The notes under the pieces were generated by a model that searched no databases, was not told the DNA's origin, and worked only from the letters and a program-made list of their open reading frames with translations. Shown one piece after another: positions 8,635-17,814 of a DNA stretch of 60,942 nucleotides. Made by a program: the position numbers and the translations under genes. Source of the DNA: Desulfobacula sp. (lineage in GTDB: Bacteria > Desulfobacterota > Desulfobacteria > Desulfobacterales > Desulfobacteraceae); NCBI GenBank assembly GCA_028280105.1, contig JANQML010000044.1:1-60942 (forward strand). The letters are read 5' to 3'. The stretch's first letter is position 1; every line of letters begins with the position of its first letter.

Positions 8635-10158
8635 ATGATCAATCAAGTATTTGAAAAGACATTGGAAACAGTGGACTGCCTGGTCGTGGTAGTTGACAGA
8701 GACCTGCGGATCGTTTTAAGCAACTGGAAGGATCACGAATGGGTGGCTGAAAAAGAACGGTTGAGGCAGCCATATTGCTATGAGGTATTTAAACACTTTA
8801 AGGCTCCCTGTAAAAACTGTCCGGCCTTAAAAACATTTAAAGACGGGAAAGATAGGTTTTATGAAGACCGGAATCCGATAGACGGCAGTTATAAAAAGAT
8901 CCGGGTGATGCCGATACTCAACGACAAACATGAAGTTGAATATGTATTGGAAAATGTCAAGGACGTTACTTTACAGAAAGAGTCGGCTGAAGACAAGGAA
9001 AGACTCCAGAACCAGCTGATCCAGGCATCAAAAATGGAGTCCTTAGGCCGGCTGGCCGGCGGGATTGCCCATGATTTTAATAATATGCTCAGCGTTATTC
9101 TTGGCCGGACAGAACTGATTATGAGTGAGATGGATCAGACGAATCCCGTATATAAAGATCTGAATGAAATCCAAAAATCCGGTCAGCGTTCAGCGGAACT
9201 GATCCGTCAACTGCTGGGGTTTGCCCGGAAGCAGACGATCAGTCCTATAATTTTGGATATAAATAAAACAATTGCCGGAATGCTCAGCATGATGAGGAAA
9301 ATAATCGGAGAAGATATTGAACTCATCTGGAAACCTTCTCCAGAGGTTTGGCCGATTAAGATTGATCCGGTCCAGATCGATCAGATCATAGCCAATCTCT
9401 GCATCAATTCCCGTGATGCTCTTTCAAAAGGCGGAAAGATAATCATCAAAACCGATACGGCTATTTTGGATGAGGCGTACTGTGCCGTGAACCGAGGGTT
9501 CAAAACCGGTCAATATACATTGCTCTCCGTAACAGATAATGGTTACGGCATGGATGAAAAAAATCTTGAACACATATTTGAACCCTTTTTTACAACAAAA
9601 GAATCTGGAAGAGGTACCGGGCTGGGATTGGCAACCGTTTACGGGATCGTGAAACAGAATAACGGGTTCATTAAAGTCCGTTCCAAAGAGAATGAAGGTA
9701 CCTCTTTTGAGATCTTTTTTCCCAAAATAAACGAAAAAATCGTGTCAGGCAGAAATAAATCTTCTGGTGTGGCAATGAAGGGAGAAGAGACCATATTGGT
9801 TGTTGAGGATGAAGATTCGATTCTTTCATTCCTCAAAAGCCTTCTCAAAAGATTGGGTTACAAAGTATTTACTGCCAGGACCCCAAAGGAAGCCATAAAA
9901 ATTTATAAAGAGCAGAGTGCCTTGATTCACTTAGTGCTGTCAGATGTCGTAATGCCGGAAATGACCGGTAAAGAACTGCTCCTGGAATTGAAAAAAATCC
10001 AGCCGGATCTGCAGGTGCTGTTTATGTCCGGCTATAGTTTCAATGTGATTACACACCAAGAGGTATTGGATGAAGATGTCAATTTTCTTCAAAAACCATT
10101 TTCCAACAAAATACTTGCCAAAAAAATTCGGGAAATTTTGGATAATCAACCATTATAG
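8635..10158 (+). CDS. PAS hybrid histidine kinase with C-terminal receiver
   Basis: Soluble kinase of 507 aa. An N-terminal PAS domain (about 10-115) carries three cysteines in CYEVFKHFKAPCKNCPAL, a C-x11-C-x2-C arrangement. Next come the HisKA phosphoacceptor H146 (GGIAHDFNN) and a HATPase with an N-box (NLCINSRDAL), G1 (DNGYGM) and G2 (GRGTGLGL). A receiver at about 380-505 has phosphoacceptor D437 (LSDVVMPEM). No membrane segment is seen. The receiver may feed the adjacent stand-alone receiver protein (10264) or act as a phosphate sink; this is inferred from position only. Confidence 0.9.
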   Translation: MINQVFEKTLETVDCLVVVVDRDLRIVLSNWKDHEWVAEKERLRQPYCYEVFKHFKAPCKNCPALKTFKDGKDRFYEDRNPIDGSYKKIRVMPILNDKHEVEYVLENVKDVTLQKESAEDKERLQNQLIQASKMESLGRLAGGIAHDFNNMLSVILGRTELIMSEMDQTNPVYKDLNEIQKSGQRSAELIRQLLGFARKQTISPIILDINKTIAGMLSMMRKIIGEDIELIWKPSPEVWPIKIDPVQIDQIIANLCINSRDALSKGGKIIIKTDTAILDEAYCAVNRGFKTGQYTLLSVTDNGYGMDEKNLEHIFEPFFTTKESGRGTGLGLATVYGIVKQNNGFIKVRSKENEGTSFEIFFPKINEKIVSGRNKSSGVAMKGEETILVVEDEDSILSFLKSLLKRLGYKVFTARTPKEAIKIYKEQSALIHLVLSDVVMPEMTGKELLLELKKIQPDLQVLFMSGYSFNVITHQEVLDEDVNFLQKPFSNKILAKKIREILDNQPL

Positions 10159-10263
10159 TCAAAGGGGGAATCGGCAAACAAGGAATTTAAATCATCATTT
10201 CATTTGAAAATTAGGAAACGGTCTTTTGGACCATTCATTTGAAATGTGGAGAGCAGGAGGCCG

Positions 10264-10986
10264 ATGGCTTATAAGCACAAAGTACTTATCGTAGGCGATC
10301 AGAAAAACGCGGGGGCGTCTATTGAATCACTCCTTGCAAAAGAGTCGGTCACATACAGATCCACCCAAAATGCAACCAAAGCGTTAAAAGAAATAAAATT
10401 CTCCAAAAAACCCTTCTCTTTAATCATAGCCGATCAACAGATACCCGGAATAAACGGAACGGATTTTCTCGACTATACAAAGGCGATGACACCGCATACC
10501 ATCCGGTTTCTTATAACTGACGATACCGGTTCTGACACGATCACCGAGCTGGTGAACAGAGGGACTGTCCATCGTTTCATCATCAAGCCGTGGGATAATG
10601 ACAGGCTGCTTGTATGCGTTAGAAATGCCTTGAGGCGATTCGAAAGGGCCCTGGAGGATGAGTTTACGCTTAAAAAGACAAAGCGGCAGAACAGAAAACT
10701 ATTTGAACTGAATAATGAACTTAAAGAGATGCTTGACAAGCAGGAGACCGTTCTTTTTCAGTTCAATAAGGCTCTTTGCGATACCAAGGCGCTGATCAAC
10801 CGTCAAACTGAAATCACAAACACAGATCCTGAACAAATTGTAAGGTTATTAGAAAAAATTTTCGCAGATCAAGGAAGATTGGATAGCGGCAGATTGTCTG
10901 CATTTTATTCGGATGTGACAAAAAAAATATTTTTAGAATTTGAAGAATATGCCAATCGTAACGGTTTTGAAATGCCGGAAATATAA
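10264..10986 (+). CDS. Receiver-domain protein with coiled-coil tail
   Basis: About 240 aa. The N-terminal receiver resembles those in RpfG-type regulators: LIIADQQIPGINGTDFL supplies the phosphoacceptor Asp, and FIIKPWDNDRL supplies the conserved Lys-Pro-Trp. A long coiled coil (about 130-180) and a helical C-terminus follow, with no HD-GYP, GGDEF or DNA-binding domain. The ATG at 10264 has AGGAGG only 3 bases upstream; the in-frame GTG at 10246 is an alternative start with a poorer ribosome site. It lies 11 bases before the FapA-family gene, so the two are probably co-expressed. Confidence 0.75.
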   Translation: MAYKHKVLIVGDQKNAGASIESLLAKESVTYRSTQNATKALKEIKFSKKPFSLIIADQQIPGINGTDFLDYTKAMTPHTIRFLITDDTGSDTITELVNRGTVHRFIIKPWDNDRLLVCVRNALRRFERALEDEFTLKKTKRQNRKLFELNNELKEMLDKQETVLFQFNKALCDTKALINRQTEITNTDPEQIVRLLEKIFADQGRLDSGRLSAFYSDVTKKIFLEFEEYANRNGFEMPEI

Positions 10987-10997
10987 CGGGAAGCTGC

Positions 10998-13445
10998 ATG
11001 AATTTGATTATCATAAAACCAAAGGCAATGGCTTTTTTTAAGGACCGGGCAGTCAGTGAGGCCGTTGTGGACGCCTTTTGTGCATCAGGGTGGAACATTG
11101 ACTGTGAAAATAGTCTGGCAGATATATCGAAACTGCTGGACATGAGCAACAGCGATCCATACTCAGTGTTTATAAGCGGACCCGAACTTATTAAAAGGCA
11201 CTATGAACAGCTTGATAAGATTTTTCAGAAATTATCGTATACCCTTCATAGAATACTCATCATCGTTGAAGCGGAAAAAGAGGATCTGATAACGGCGGTC
11301 AATATTGGAAATGTGCAGGCCTGTTTATTTTTTCCATTTAAAAAAGAGCAACTGGTTTCCCATGCAAAAATCTGTTTTCGACATTACAGAAAGGAGCAGA
11401 AACGGCAGCAGCTCAAAAGACTGACTCTCCGGCAGGCCAGACAATTGTATGAGATGGCTAAAAATTTTAAAATAAAGGAGGAGAACAACAAACGCCTGAT
11501 TAATAAAAGGCAGATATCTCTTGCTACACTTAAGGCTCAGATGCGGCAAGAAGACCAAAAGTCGGGCGTGCCAAGTAATATTTCGCTTGAAAAATTTATC
11601 ACTCAAAAAAACATTTCATTGGAACCGGATAATTTTCTGAATCAATTTTTGGTTGTTGCACTTCAGGTAAAGCATCTGGTTGAAAAGATAGCGATAAAAC
11701 ACTCTGCTGAATGGGAAGCACCTGATTTGAAGTCGATCATTCAAAATGACGGGGAGGCGTTTGATCATCCGGATCTCATCGGGACGGTAAGGAATTATGC
11801 CTTTATAAAGGCGTTGACGGCAGACTCGGATATTGATGTCTCTGAGCTGGTAACTCGCCATGAAACAATTGATGATTTCATAAAACTGATCATTTCAACG
11901 GATCATGCGACGGCCTATTTGGAACGTAAAAAAAAGTTTTCCAGTGAAATTGTTAACCTTGAATCTGTTCTCGTCTACCTGGATCAGCACCAGATCATTT
12001 ATGGTATTGTGGAAAAAGATGAGATTATCAGGTGGCTGAACAATGACCATAACGATGAGGGCAGGATCCTCATTGCCCAGGGGAAAAGGCCGGCACCCAG
12101 CAAAGATGGCAGTATAGAGTATTTTTTTAAAACCGATTATACGAATCCGGGAAAAATCCAGGCGGACGGTTCGATTGATTTCAAAGACAGAGGGGAGGTT
12201 CCCTATGTTGAGGAGGGAAGCCTTTTGGCAAGGAAAACGCCTCCAGCAGAGGGATTCTCCGGTGTTGATGTGTTTGGCAATGAAATTTTAATTAAGGAAC
12301 CTGTTGATCCGTCTTTTGCTCCGGGTGCAGGAACAAAACCTTCAGATGACAGACTGTCTGTTTTTGCTGATAGAAACGGGCAGCCTTACGTAGATGCCAT
12401 GGGGACGATTACGGTTAACCAGGAGTTTGTTATCAGAGGCGATGTTGATTACAAGACCGGCAATATCGACTTTGACGGAAATATACTTGTCAGCGGTACA
12501 ATAAAAGAAGGCTTTAAAGTAAAGGGGATAAATCTCACGGCAAATGAAATTGAGGGTGCAACCATTGAACTGACAGGGGAATTGAATGTATCGAACGGCA
12601 TCACAAGCGCGACAATTATAACCGTCGGAAACATCCATACCAAATTTATTAACCGTTCCTCCATTTTGGGATTTGGGGATTTTAGTGTGCTAAAGGAGAT
12701 TATTGATTCAGACATCATGCTGGGTGGAAAATGTGATGTTTCTGCCGGCCATGTAATTGCATCGAGCCTGAGCGCCAAGTGCGGCATTGAGGCCGGTAAC
12801 ATCGGGACTGTCTCTTCATCACCGGCGGATTTACGGATTGGCTTTGACGATCACATCAGAAAAATTGAAAAAAAGGTCGAAGAAGAACTGAAGGTGTCGA
12901 TGGACGAAGTTACACGGTTAAAAAGTAAAATCGAGAAACTGAATGTAGACGATCAACAATTGTATCGGGATGTTTCCGAGCAGGCTTTCATACGTGACAT
13001 GTCTCTGGTTGAAATTGATCAATGCGAAAAACAGCTTGCTGAGATCGAGACTTCAGGTGATGCGCTCCTGTTTCAGAAAACCACTGCAGCCATAAAATCT
13101 CTTAAAAAAAAGGTGGACAGGGCAAAAAATACTGAAAATCAGATAGTTAAACGCCTTGATACGATTGGCGCCGAAATGGAGTTGCTTAAAAATAAAATCC
13201 ATCAGTCAGAAGAAAAAAATGTAAGTTATATGACCGAAATAAAGCGACTGAAGGAGTGCAAAAAAAAGAGAAAGTCAAACCCGGTTGTTGTTGTCGGTAA
13301 GACAATTGTTCAAGGGACCAAAATTGCATCGCCCAATTCCTCTCTGGTTTTAAAGGAAGATCAATCCAGATGTACGATTCGGGAAGTGAAGAATGAACAG
13401 GACAACGTGTCATTTTACCAGCTCCAGGTTGTAAGCAATATCTAA
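10998..13445 (+). CDS. FapA-family (DUF342) polymerising protein with N-terminal degenerate receiver
   Basis: 815 aa. Residues 1-130 have a receiver-like fold pattern but lack the phosphoacceptor (YSVFISGPE where Asp is expected) and the Lys-Pro (FFPFKKEQL instead). The centre (about 330-620) is a FapA/DUF342 domain: GRILIAQGKRPAPSKDG, GNEILIKEP and a right-handed beta-helix-like run with IRGDVDYKTGNIDFDG. A coiled coil (about 625-745) and a short beta domain follow. FapA-family proteins have been linked to flagellar assembly, polar localisation and carbon signalling in other bacteria; its role here is unknown. It follows a true receiver protein by 11 bases. Confidence 0.8.
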   Translation: MNLIIIKPKAMAFFKDRAVSEAVVDAFCASGWNIDCENSLADISKLLDMSNSDPYSVFISGPELIKRHYEQLDKIFQKLSYTLHRILIIVEAEKEDLITAVNIGNVQACLFFPFKKEQLVSHAKICFRHYRKEQKRQQLKRLTLRQARQLYEMAKNFKIKEENNKRLINKRQISLATLKAQMRQEDQKSGVPSNISLEKFITQKNISLEPDNFLNQFLVVALQVKHLVEKIAIKHSAEWEAPDLKSIIQNDGEAFDHPDLIGTVRNYAFIKALTADSDIDVSELVTRHETIDDFIKLIISTDHATAYLERKKKFSSEIVNLESVLVYLDQHQIIYGIVEKDEIIRWLNNDHNDEGRILIAQGKRPAPSKDGSIEYFFKTDYTNPGKIQADGSIDFKDRGEVPYVEEGSLLARKTPPAEGFSGVDVFGNEILIKEPVDPSFAPGAGTKPSDDRLSVFADRNGQPYVDAMGTITVNQEFVIRGDVDYKTGNIDFDGNILVSGTIKEGFKVKGINLTANEIEGATIELTGELNVSNGITSATIITVGNIHTKFINRSSILGFGDFSVLKEIIDSDIMLGGKCDVSAGHVIASSLSAKCGIEAGNIGTVSSSPADLRIGFDDHIRKIEKKVEEELKVSMDEVTRLKSKIEKLNVDDQQLYRDVSEQAFIRDMSLVEIDQCEKQLAEIETSGDALLFQKTTAAIKSLKKKVDRAKNTENQIVKRLDTIGAEMELLKNKIHQSEEKNVSYMTEIKRLKECKKKRKSNPVVVVGKTIVQGTKIASPNSSLVLKEDQSRCTIREVKNEQDNVSFYQLQVVSNI

Positions 13446-13537
13446 TGTAACCGAAGCTATGGTGCTGCGAATCGTAAATCCGGATGTGTCCGGTTCGGTT
13501 TTTAATAATTTCCAAATTTATTGGAGCGTTTTAAAAA

Positions 13538-16500
13538 ATGGGTTCAAGAATTACAAGTAATAATTCAAAAGATTTATTGGAAGTTCAAAATGAAAAAGAG
13601 GCATTGGAATTATTGCGTCAAATGGAGATAGAGACACTTTCCGATTTGATCAAATTAATCAATATTGTTCCGGACATGATTTGCATTGCAGGCACAGACG
13701 GTTATTTTAAATACCTCAATCCGGAATGGGAAAAGGTTCTCGGCTTTACACGGGAGGAGCTGAAATCCCGTCCATTATTTGATTTCATTCATCCCGACGA
13801 CCATGCCCCAACCCAAAAGGAAATTGAGCGGCAGATAAAAGGTAAAGCAACCCTGAACTTTCAAAATCGTTACCGCTGTAAGGACGGTTCATACAAAACC
13901 CTTGAATGGCGTGCAATCCCGGCTAAAAAAGACAAATTGTTTGCGGTTGCCAGGGATATTACCGAACGGATACGGGCAGAAGAACAGCGTCACTTCATGG
14001 CCCAGTTGTTAAATAGCGTTCGGGAATCTGTTGTTGCCACGGATTTGGAGGGAAATGTGGTGTACTGGGGTGACGGCGCAAAAGCATTGTACGGGTATAC
14101 GGCTGATGAAATGATAGGCGAATCCATCACCATCATCGTTGAACCTGGAGATGGAGAAGTTGAAAAACATCGGATGGAAGCTGTTTTTGAAAAAGGGTTG
14201 TGGAGCGGGGAATATGTTCAGAAACGCAAAGACGGATCCCATTTTTGGGCAGATACCGTTATCTCACTGGTCAAAGACAAAGACGGGAACTCGTCCGGTT
14301 TTATAGGCATTGACCGCGATATCACCGAACGGAAAAAAACAGCAGAGCAGTTGGCGCAATCTCTCCGGGAAGCAGTTTTAAACCAAAAAGAAATTTCCGC
14401 CCTGCTAAAAGCGTCCCAAATGGTCCCGGTAAGCAAGACCTTTAAAGAGGTGGCCCAAAATATTTTTAATACATGTTCGGAGCTGACCGGGGCACGCATG
14501 GGGTATGTATGCCTTTTTTCAGATGACAAAAAAGAGAATACGCTCCTCTTTATTGAACCGGATGAACCGGACAGCGATACTGTCCGTGGTCTTTTAAACC
14601 TTGCCGGCAGATTCGGGGAGATGGCGGAGAACCCGGATAAAACGGTCTGCAATAATAATTTTCCTGACAGCAGGTGGGCGAAAATACTGCCTGCCGGGTT
14701 TCTTAAAAATATCGTATTTATACCGCTAATGATTAACAACTCCGCAGCAGGCGTGTTTGGATTCGCGAATAAGCCCGGCAATTTTACCCGGCGTGACGTC
14801 AGTATCGCAAGGGCATTCGGTGATATGGCAGCAGTGGGGCTGACGCTTACCCGTTACCAGGACGAATTGCGGGATAATGAAAATCGTTTCAGGGAATTAT
14901 TCGACAATATGAGTGCCGGTGTTGCCATCTACGGCAGCCAGGATGGCGGCCAAAGTTTTATATTTGAAGACCTGAATAAATCCGGGTTGAAAAACCTTGA
15001 CAGGAAAAGCGAAGAGATTCTGGGCCGGGAGGTACTGGAAGTATTTCCGGAAATTAAAAGCGTAGGCCTGTTTGATGTTTTTAAACGGGTCTGGCAGACC
15101 GGTAAACCTGAACATCATCCTGTCAACATTTATCAAAACGGGGAACTGAAGCTGTGGGTTGAAAATTATATATGCAAACTGCCCTCGGGAAAACTGGTGA
15201 CGATTTATGAAGACACCACCGCCCGCATGAAAACTGAAAAGGCATTGGAAGAAAGTGAAAAAAAATACCGGTCCATGATGGAGGCCCTTGATGAACTCGT
15301 CTATATCTGCTCACCTGATTTTACCATTGAATACATGAATCCATCGATGATCCGGTGGGCTGGCTATGACGCAATCGGTGAAGCCTGCCATAAAACTTTG
15401 CACGGATTTGACACCCAATGCCCGTGGTGCGTTCACGGGCAAGTGATGGATGGCGTATCCAAAACCATTGAGGTGGTCAGTCCCAGAGATAAAAAGACAT
15501 ACCTTGTATCCAATTCTCCCATATTCCACACCAGCGGAAAAATTTCCAAATTAACCATTTTCCGGGATATTACCGAGATAAAATCCATGCGGCAGCGGCT
15601 TCAGCAGGCACAGAAAATGGAGGCAATCGGTAATCTGGCAGGGGGTATTGCCCATGATTTTAATAATATTTTATTCCCTATTGTCGGCATGTCCGAGCTG
15701 CTTTTAGACGACCTGCCGCCCGGCAGCATCGAGTATGAAAATGCAAAGGAGATTTATCGGGCAGGGATGAGAGGCGGTGAACTGGTTAATCAGATTCTGA
15801 CATTCAGCAGACAGTCCGAGCAAAGACGGGTGCCCGTAAAAGTCCAACAGATAATCAAGGAGGTCTTAAAGCTGATCCGCTCCACCATACCCACCAGTAT
15901 CAGTATTTCGGATTTTTTCCAGCCGGATTGCGGATCGATAATGGCAAACCCCACACGCATACATCAGATCTGTGTGAATTTAATCACCAACGCCTATCAC
16001 GCTGTTGAGAAAAAGAATGGCAAGATAGATGTTCAGGTAACCGAAGCCACGTTGAGCCAGGGTGAACTGGCCAACAGCAATTTACCGGCAGGCGGATATG
16101 TAAAATTGTCTGTTTCTGACGATGGATACGGCATCCCGGCCGATTTAATCGAAAAAATTTTTGATCCGTACTTCACGACCAAGGCGCCCGGCAAGGGAAC
16201 CGGGCTTGGGCTGTCAGTGGTCTATGGTGCCGTTAAAGAGCATGGAGGAGACATACAGGTTTCCAGCAGAATAGGCCATGGAACGATATTCAATGTCTAT
16301 TTCCCCTTGATAGGCCAATTTGACGAAAACAGCGGCGAGCAACAGGTTGAAGACCTGGAAACAGGCACGGAAAAAATATTACTCGTTGATGACGAGGCTG
16401 CTATTGTGAAGCTTGGAAAACAGATGCTTGAAAAGCTCGGTTACCAGGTGACGGAAAAAACAAATAGTATTGACGCGTTAAAGACCTTCAGGTCATCCCC

Positions 16501-16747
16501 GGACAGTTTTGATATCATCGTAACCGACATGAGCATGCCCGGCTTGACAGGTATGCAGCTTGCCAAAGAGATTCTTTCCATACGGCCTGAATTGCCGATT
16601 GTCATCTGTACCGGATTTAGTGAGCGGTTGAATGAAGAACAGGTCTATGATCTCGGGGTTAAAGGCTTTCTCATGAAACCGGTGTCCAAGGCCCAGATAT
16701 CTGAGACAATCCGAAAGCTCCTTGATCAGCAAAGCAAGCCAGCCTGA
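13538..16747 (+). CDS. Multi-PAS/GAF hybrid histidine kinase
   Basis: 1069 aa, soluble. Order by eye: PAS (about 38-147), PAS (150-268), GAF (285-445), PAS (446-570), PAS (572-685), HisKA with His near 706 (GGIAHDFNN), HATPase ([15 protein letters not shown]), receiver (from about 945) with D997 (VTDMSMPG) and FLMKPVSK. The fourth PAS carries [15 protein letters not shown], the same three-Cys pattern as the kinase at 8635. The start ATG at 13538 lacks a strong ribosome site. A soluble multi-sensor of this kind senses an intracellular cue; the ligand cannot be read from sequence. Confidence 0.9.
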   Translation: MGSRITSNNSKDLLEVQNEKEALELLRQMEIETLSDLIKLINIVPDMICIAGTDGYFKYLNPEWEKVLGFTREELKSRPLFDFIHPDDHAPTQKEIERQIKGKATLNFQNRYRCKDGSYKTLEWRAIPAKKDKLFAVARDITERIRAEEQRHFMAQLLNSVRESVVATDLEGNVVYWGDGAKALYGYTADEMIGESITIIVEPGDGEVEKHRMEAVFEKGLWSGEYVQKRKDGSHFWADTVISLVKDKDGNSSGFIGIDRDITERKKTAEQLAQSLREAVLNQKEISALLKASQMVPVSKTFKEVAQNIFNTCSELTGARMGYVCLFSDDKKENTLLFIEPDEPDSDTVRGLLNLAGRFGEMAENPDKTVCNNNFPDSRWAKILPAGFLKNIVFIPLMINNSAAGVFGFANKPGNFTRRDVSIARAFGDMAAVGLTLTRYQDELRDNENRFRELFDNMSAGVAIYGSQDGGQSFIFEDLNKSGLKNLDRKSEEILGREVLEVFPEIKSVGLFDVFKRVWQTGKPEHHPVNIYQNGELKLWVENYICKLPSGKLVTIYEDTTARMKTEKALEESEKKYRSMMEALDELVYICSPDFTIEYMNPSMIRWAGYDAIGEACHKTLHGFDTQCPWCVHGQVMDGVSKTIEVVSPRDKKTYLVSNSPIFHTSGKISKLTIFRDITEIKSMRQRLQQAQKMEAIGNLAGGIAHDFNNILFPIVGMSELLLDDLPPGSIEYENAKEIYRAGMRGGELVNQILTFSRQSEQRRVPVKVQQIIKEVLKLIRSTIPTSISISDFFQPDCGSIMANPTRIHQICVNLITNAYHAVEKKNGKIDVQVTEATLSQGELANSNLPAGGYVKLSVSDDGYGIPADLIEKIFDPYFTTKAPGKGTGLGLSVVYGAVKEHGGDIQVSSRIGHGTIFNVYFPLIGQFDENSGEQQVEDLETGTEKILLVDDEAAIVKLGKQMLEKLGYQVTEKTNSIDALKTFRSSPDSFDIIVTDMSMPGLTGMQLAKEILSIRPELPIVICTGFSERLNEEQVYDLGVKGFLMKPVSKAQISETIRKLLDQQSKPA

Positions 16748-17069
16748 AAAATCGTATTTTTTTCCACAGTCAATACGGAATTAACAGAAAATTCCAAGAT
16801 GGCATCTTGGATTTGGCAATTCTCGATACATTCTTACCTCTGAACCTCTCATTATAGCAAATGACAAAAATATGTTCCGAAAAAAAGGCCTTGATAATGT
16901 TAATCTCTCTGAAAGGACCGACAGTCTTGGCGTCATTTGCTGTTCAATCCCTATCATCAGAAATTTAATCGGAACGTTATTTTGACAGCCATTATAAATG
17001 TAATATAAATTTTTATTGTGCCTATTGTACCTAATGTGTTAAATGTAGTAAACGTAGCATAGGTAGAGC
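16748..17069. other. AT-rich intergenic gap with one short palindrome
   Basis: About 320 bases without a gene. A perfect 8-bp dyad with a one-base centre, CCAAGATG-G-CATCTTGG, lies at 16794-16810. It is too tight to form a hairpin loop but could be a protein site. I see no terminator with a U-run. Confidence 0.35.
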
Positions 17070-17717
17070 ATGTTGTGGCCAATATATTCATCCAACACAG
17101 GAGGACCCAGGTCACTTGAAGTGAAAGATTATCTAACCATACCACAGGCCGCTAAAATCTGTTCAGTCGACCGCTCGACAATGAACCGGTGGGCCAACAC
17201 GGGAAAGATTAAAACCCACTGTACGCCAGGAGGCCATAAGCGGGTTTTGATCAATGATCTAGTCCAATTCGGCAAAACCTATCAAATGCCGCTCAACCTG
17301 TCACCAATTGACAGTAAATCAAAGATACTTATTGTAGATGATGACATCGGCATTCATACTTATCTTAAACGGGTCTTAAACAGGCCTTTTATCGAAATAG
17401 ACACTGCATCCGACGGCTTTGAAGCCGGCAAGAAAATCATTACCTTCAACCCGCACCTGGTCATCCTGGATCTGGCAATGCCCAATATGGATGGATTTGA
17501 AGTTTGCCGGAATATAAAAAACGATCCCAAAACCCAAGGCATCAAAGTGTTAATATTGACCGGTCATGGCACAAAAGAAAACCAGGAACGAATTCTGTCA
17601 TTGGGAGCCGATGCCTTTTTAACCAAACCATCTCGAAAAGAAGAGATACTGATATGTCTGGAAAGCCTGTTGACAAACATAAACACAAATTGGCCTGTTA
17701 AAGATTTAAATAAGTAA
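17070..17717 (+). CDS. MerR/excisionase-type HTH fused to a C-terminal receiver
   Basis: 215 aa in the reverse of the usual response-regulator order. Residues 20-67 form an excisionase-like winged HTH (YLTIPQAAKI, then STMNRWANTGKI and TPGGHKR). Residues 84-205 are a full receiver with acidic pair VDDD, phosphoacceptor D134 (VILDLAMPNMDGFE) and FLTKPSRK. The likely job is phosphorylation-dependent DNA binding, perhaps fed by one of the flanking hybrid kinases. The ATG at 17070 is used; a GTG at 17121 directly before the HTH is another possible start. Similar proteins are known in deltaproteobacteria, but the family is little studied. Confidence 0.85.
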   Translation: MLWPIYSSNTGGPRSLEVKDYLTIPQAAKICSVDRSTMNRWANTGKIKTHCTPGGHKRVLINDLVQFGKTYQMPLNLSPIDSKSKILIVDDDIGIHTYLKRVLNRPFIEIDTASDGFEAGKKIITFNPHLVILDLAMPNMDGFEVCRNIKNDPKTQGIKVLILTGHGTKENQERILSLGADAFLTKPSRKEEILICLESLLTNINTNWPVKDLNK

Positions 17718-17814
17718 GTTCCGCACCAAACAAAATCATTTGGGCACAGACCAACAGCCGGTCTCTGTGCCTTAAAAAGCGACGTTCATCTTTTTTAAGT
17801 TTAAGGAGGGGGAA

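Noticed and set aside
14218-14781. Antisense frame in the 13538 kinase
   Set aside because: A shadow of a PAS/GAF coding region; the Ser-rich composition comes from the opposite strand.
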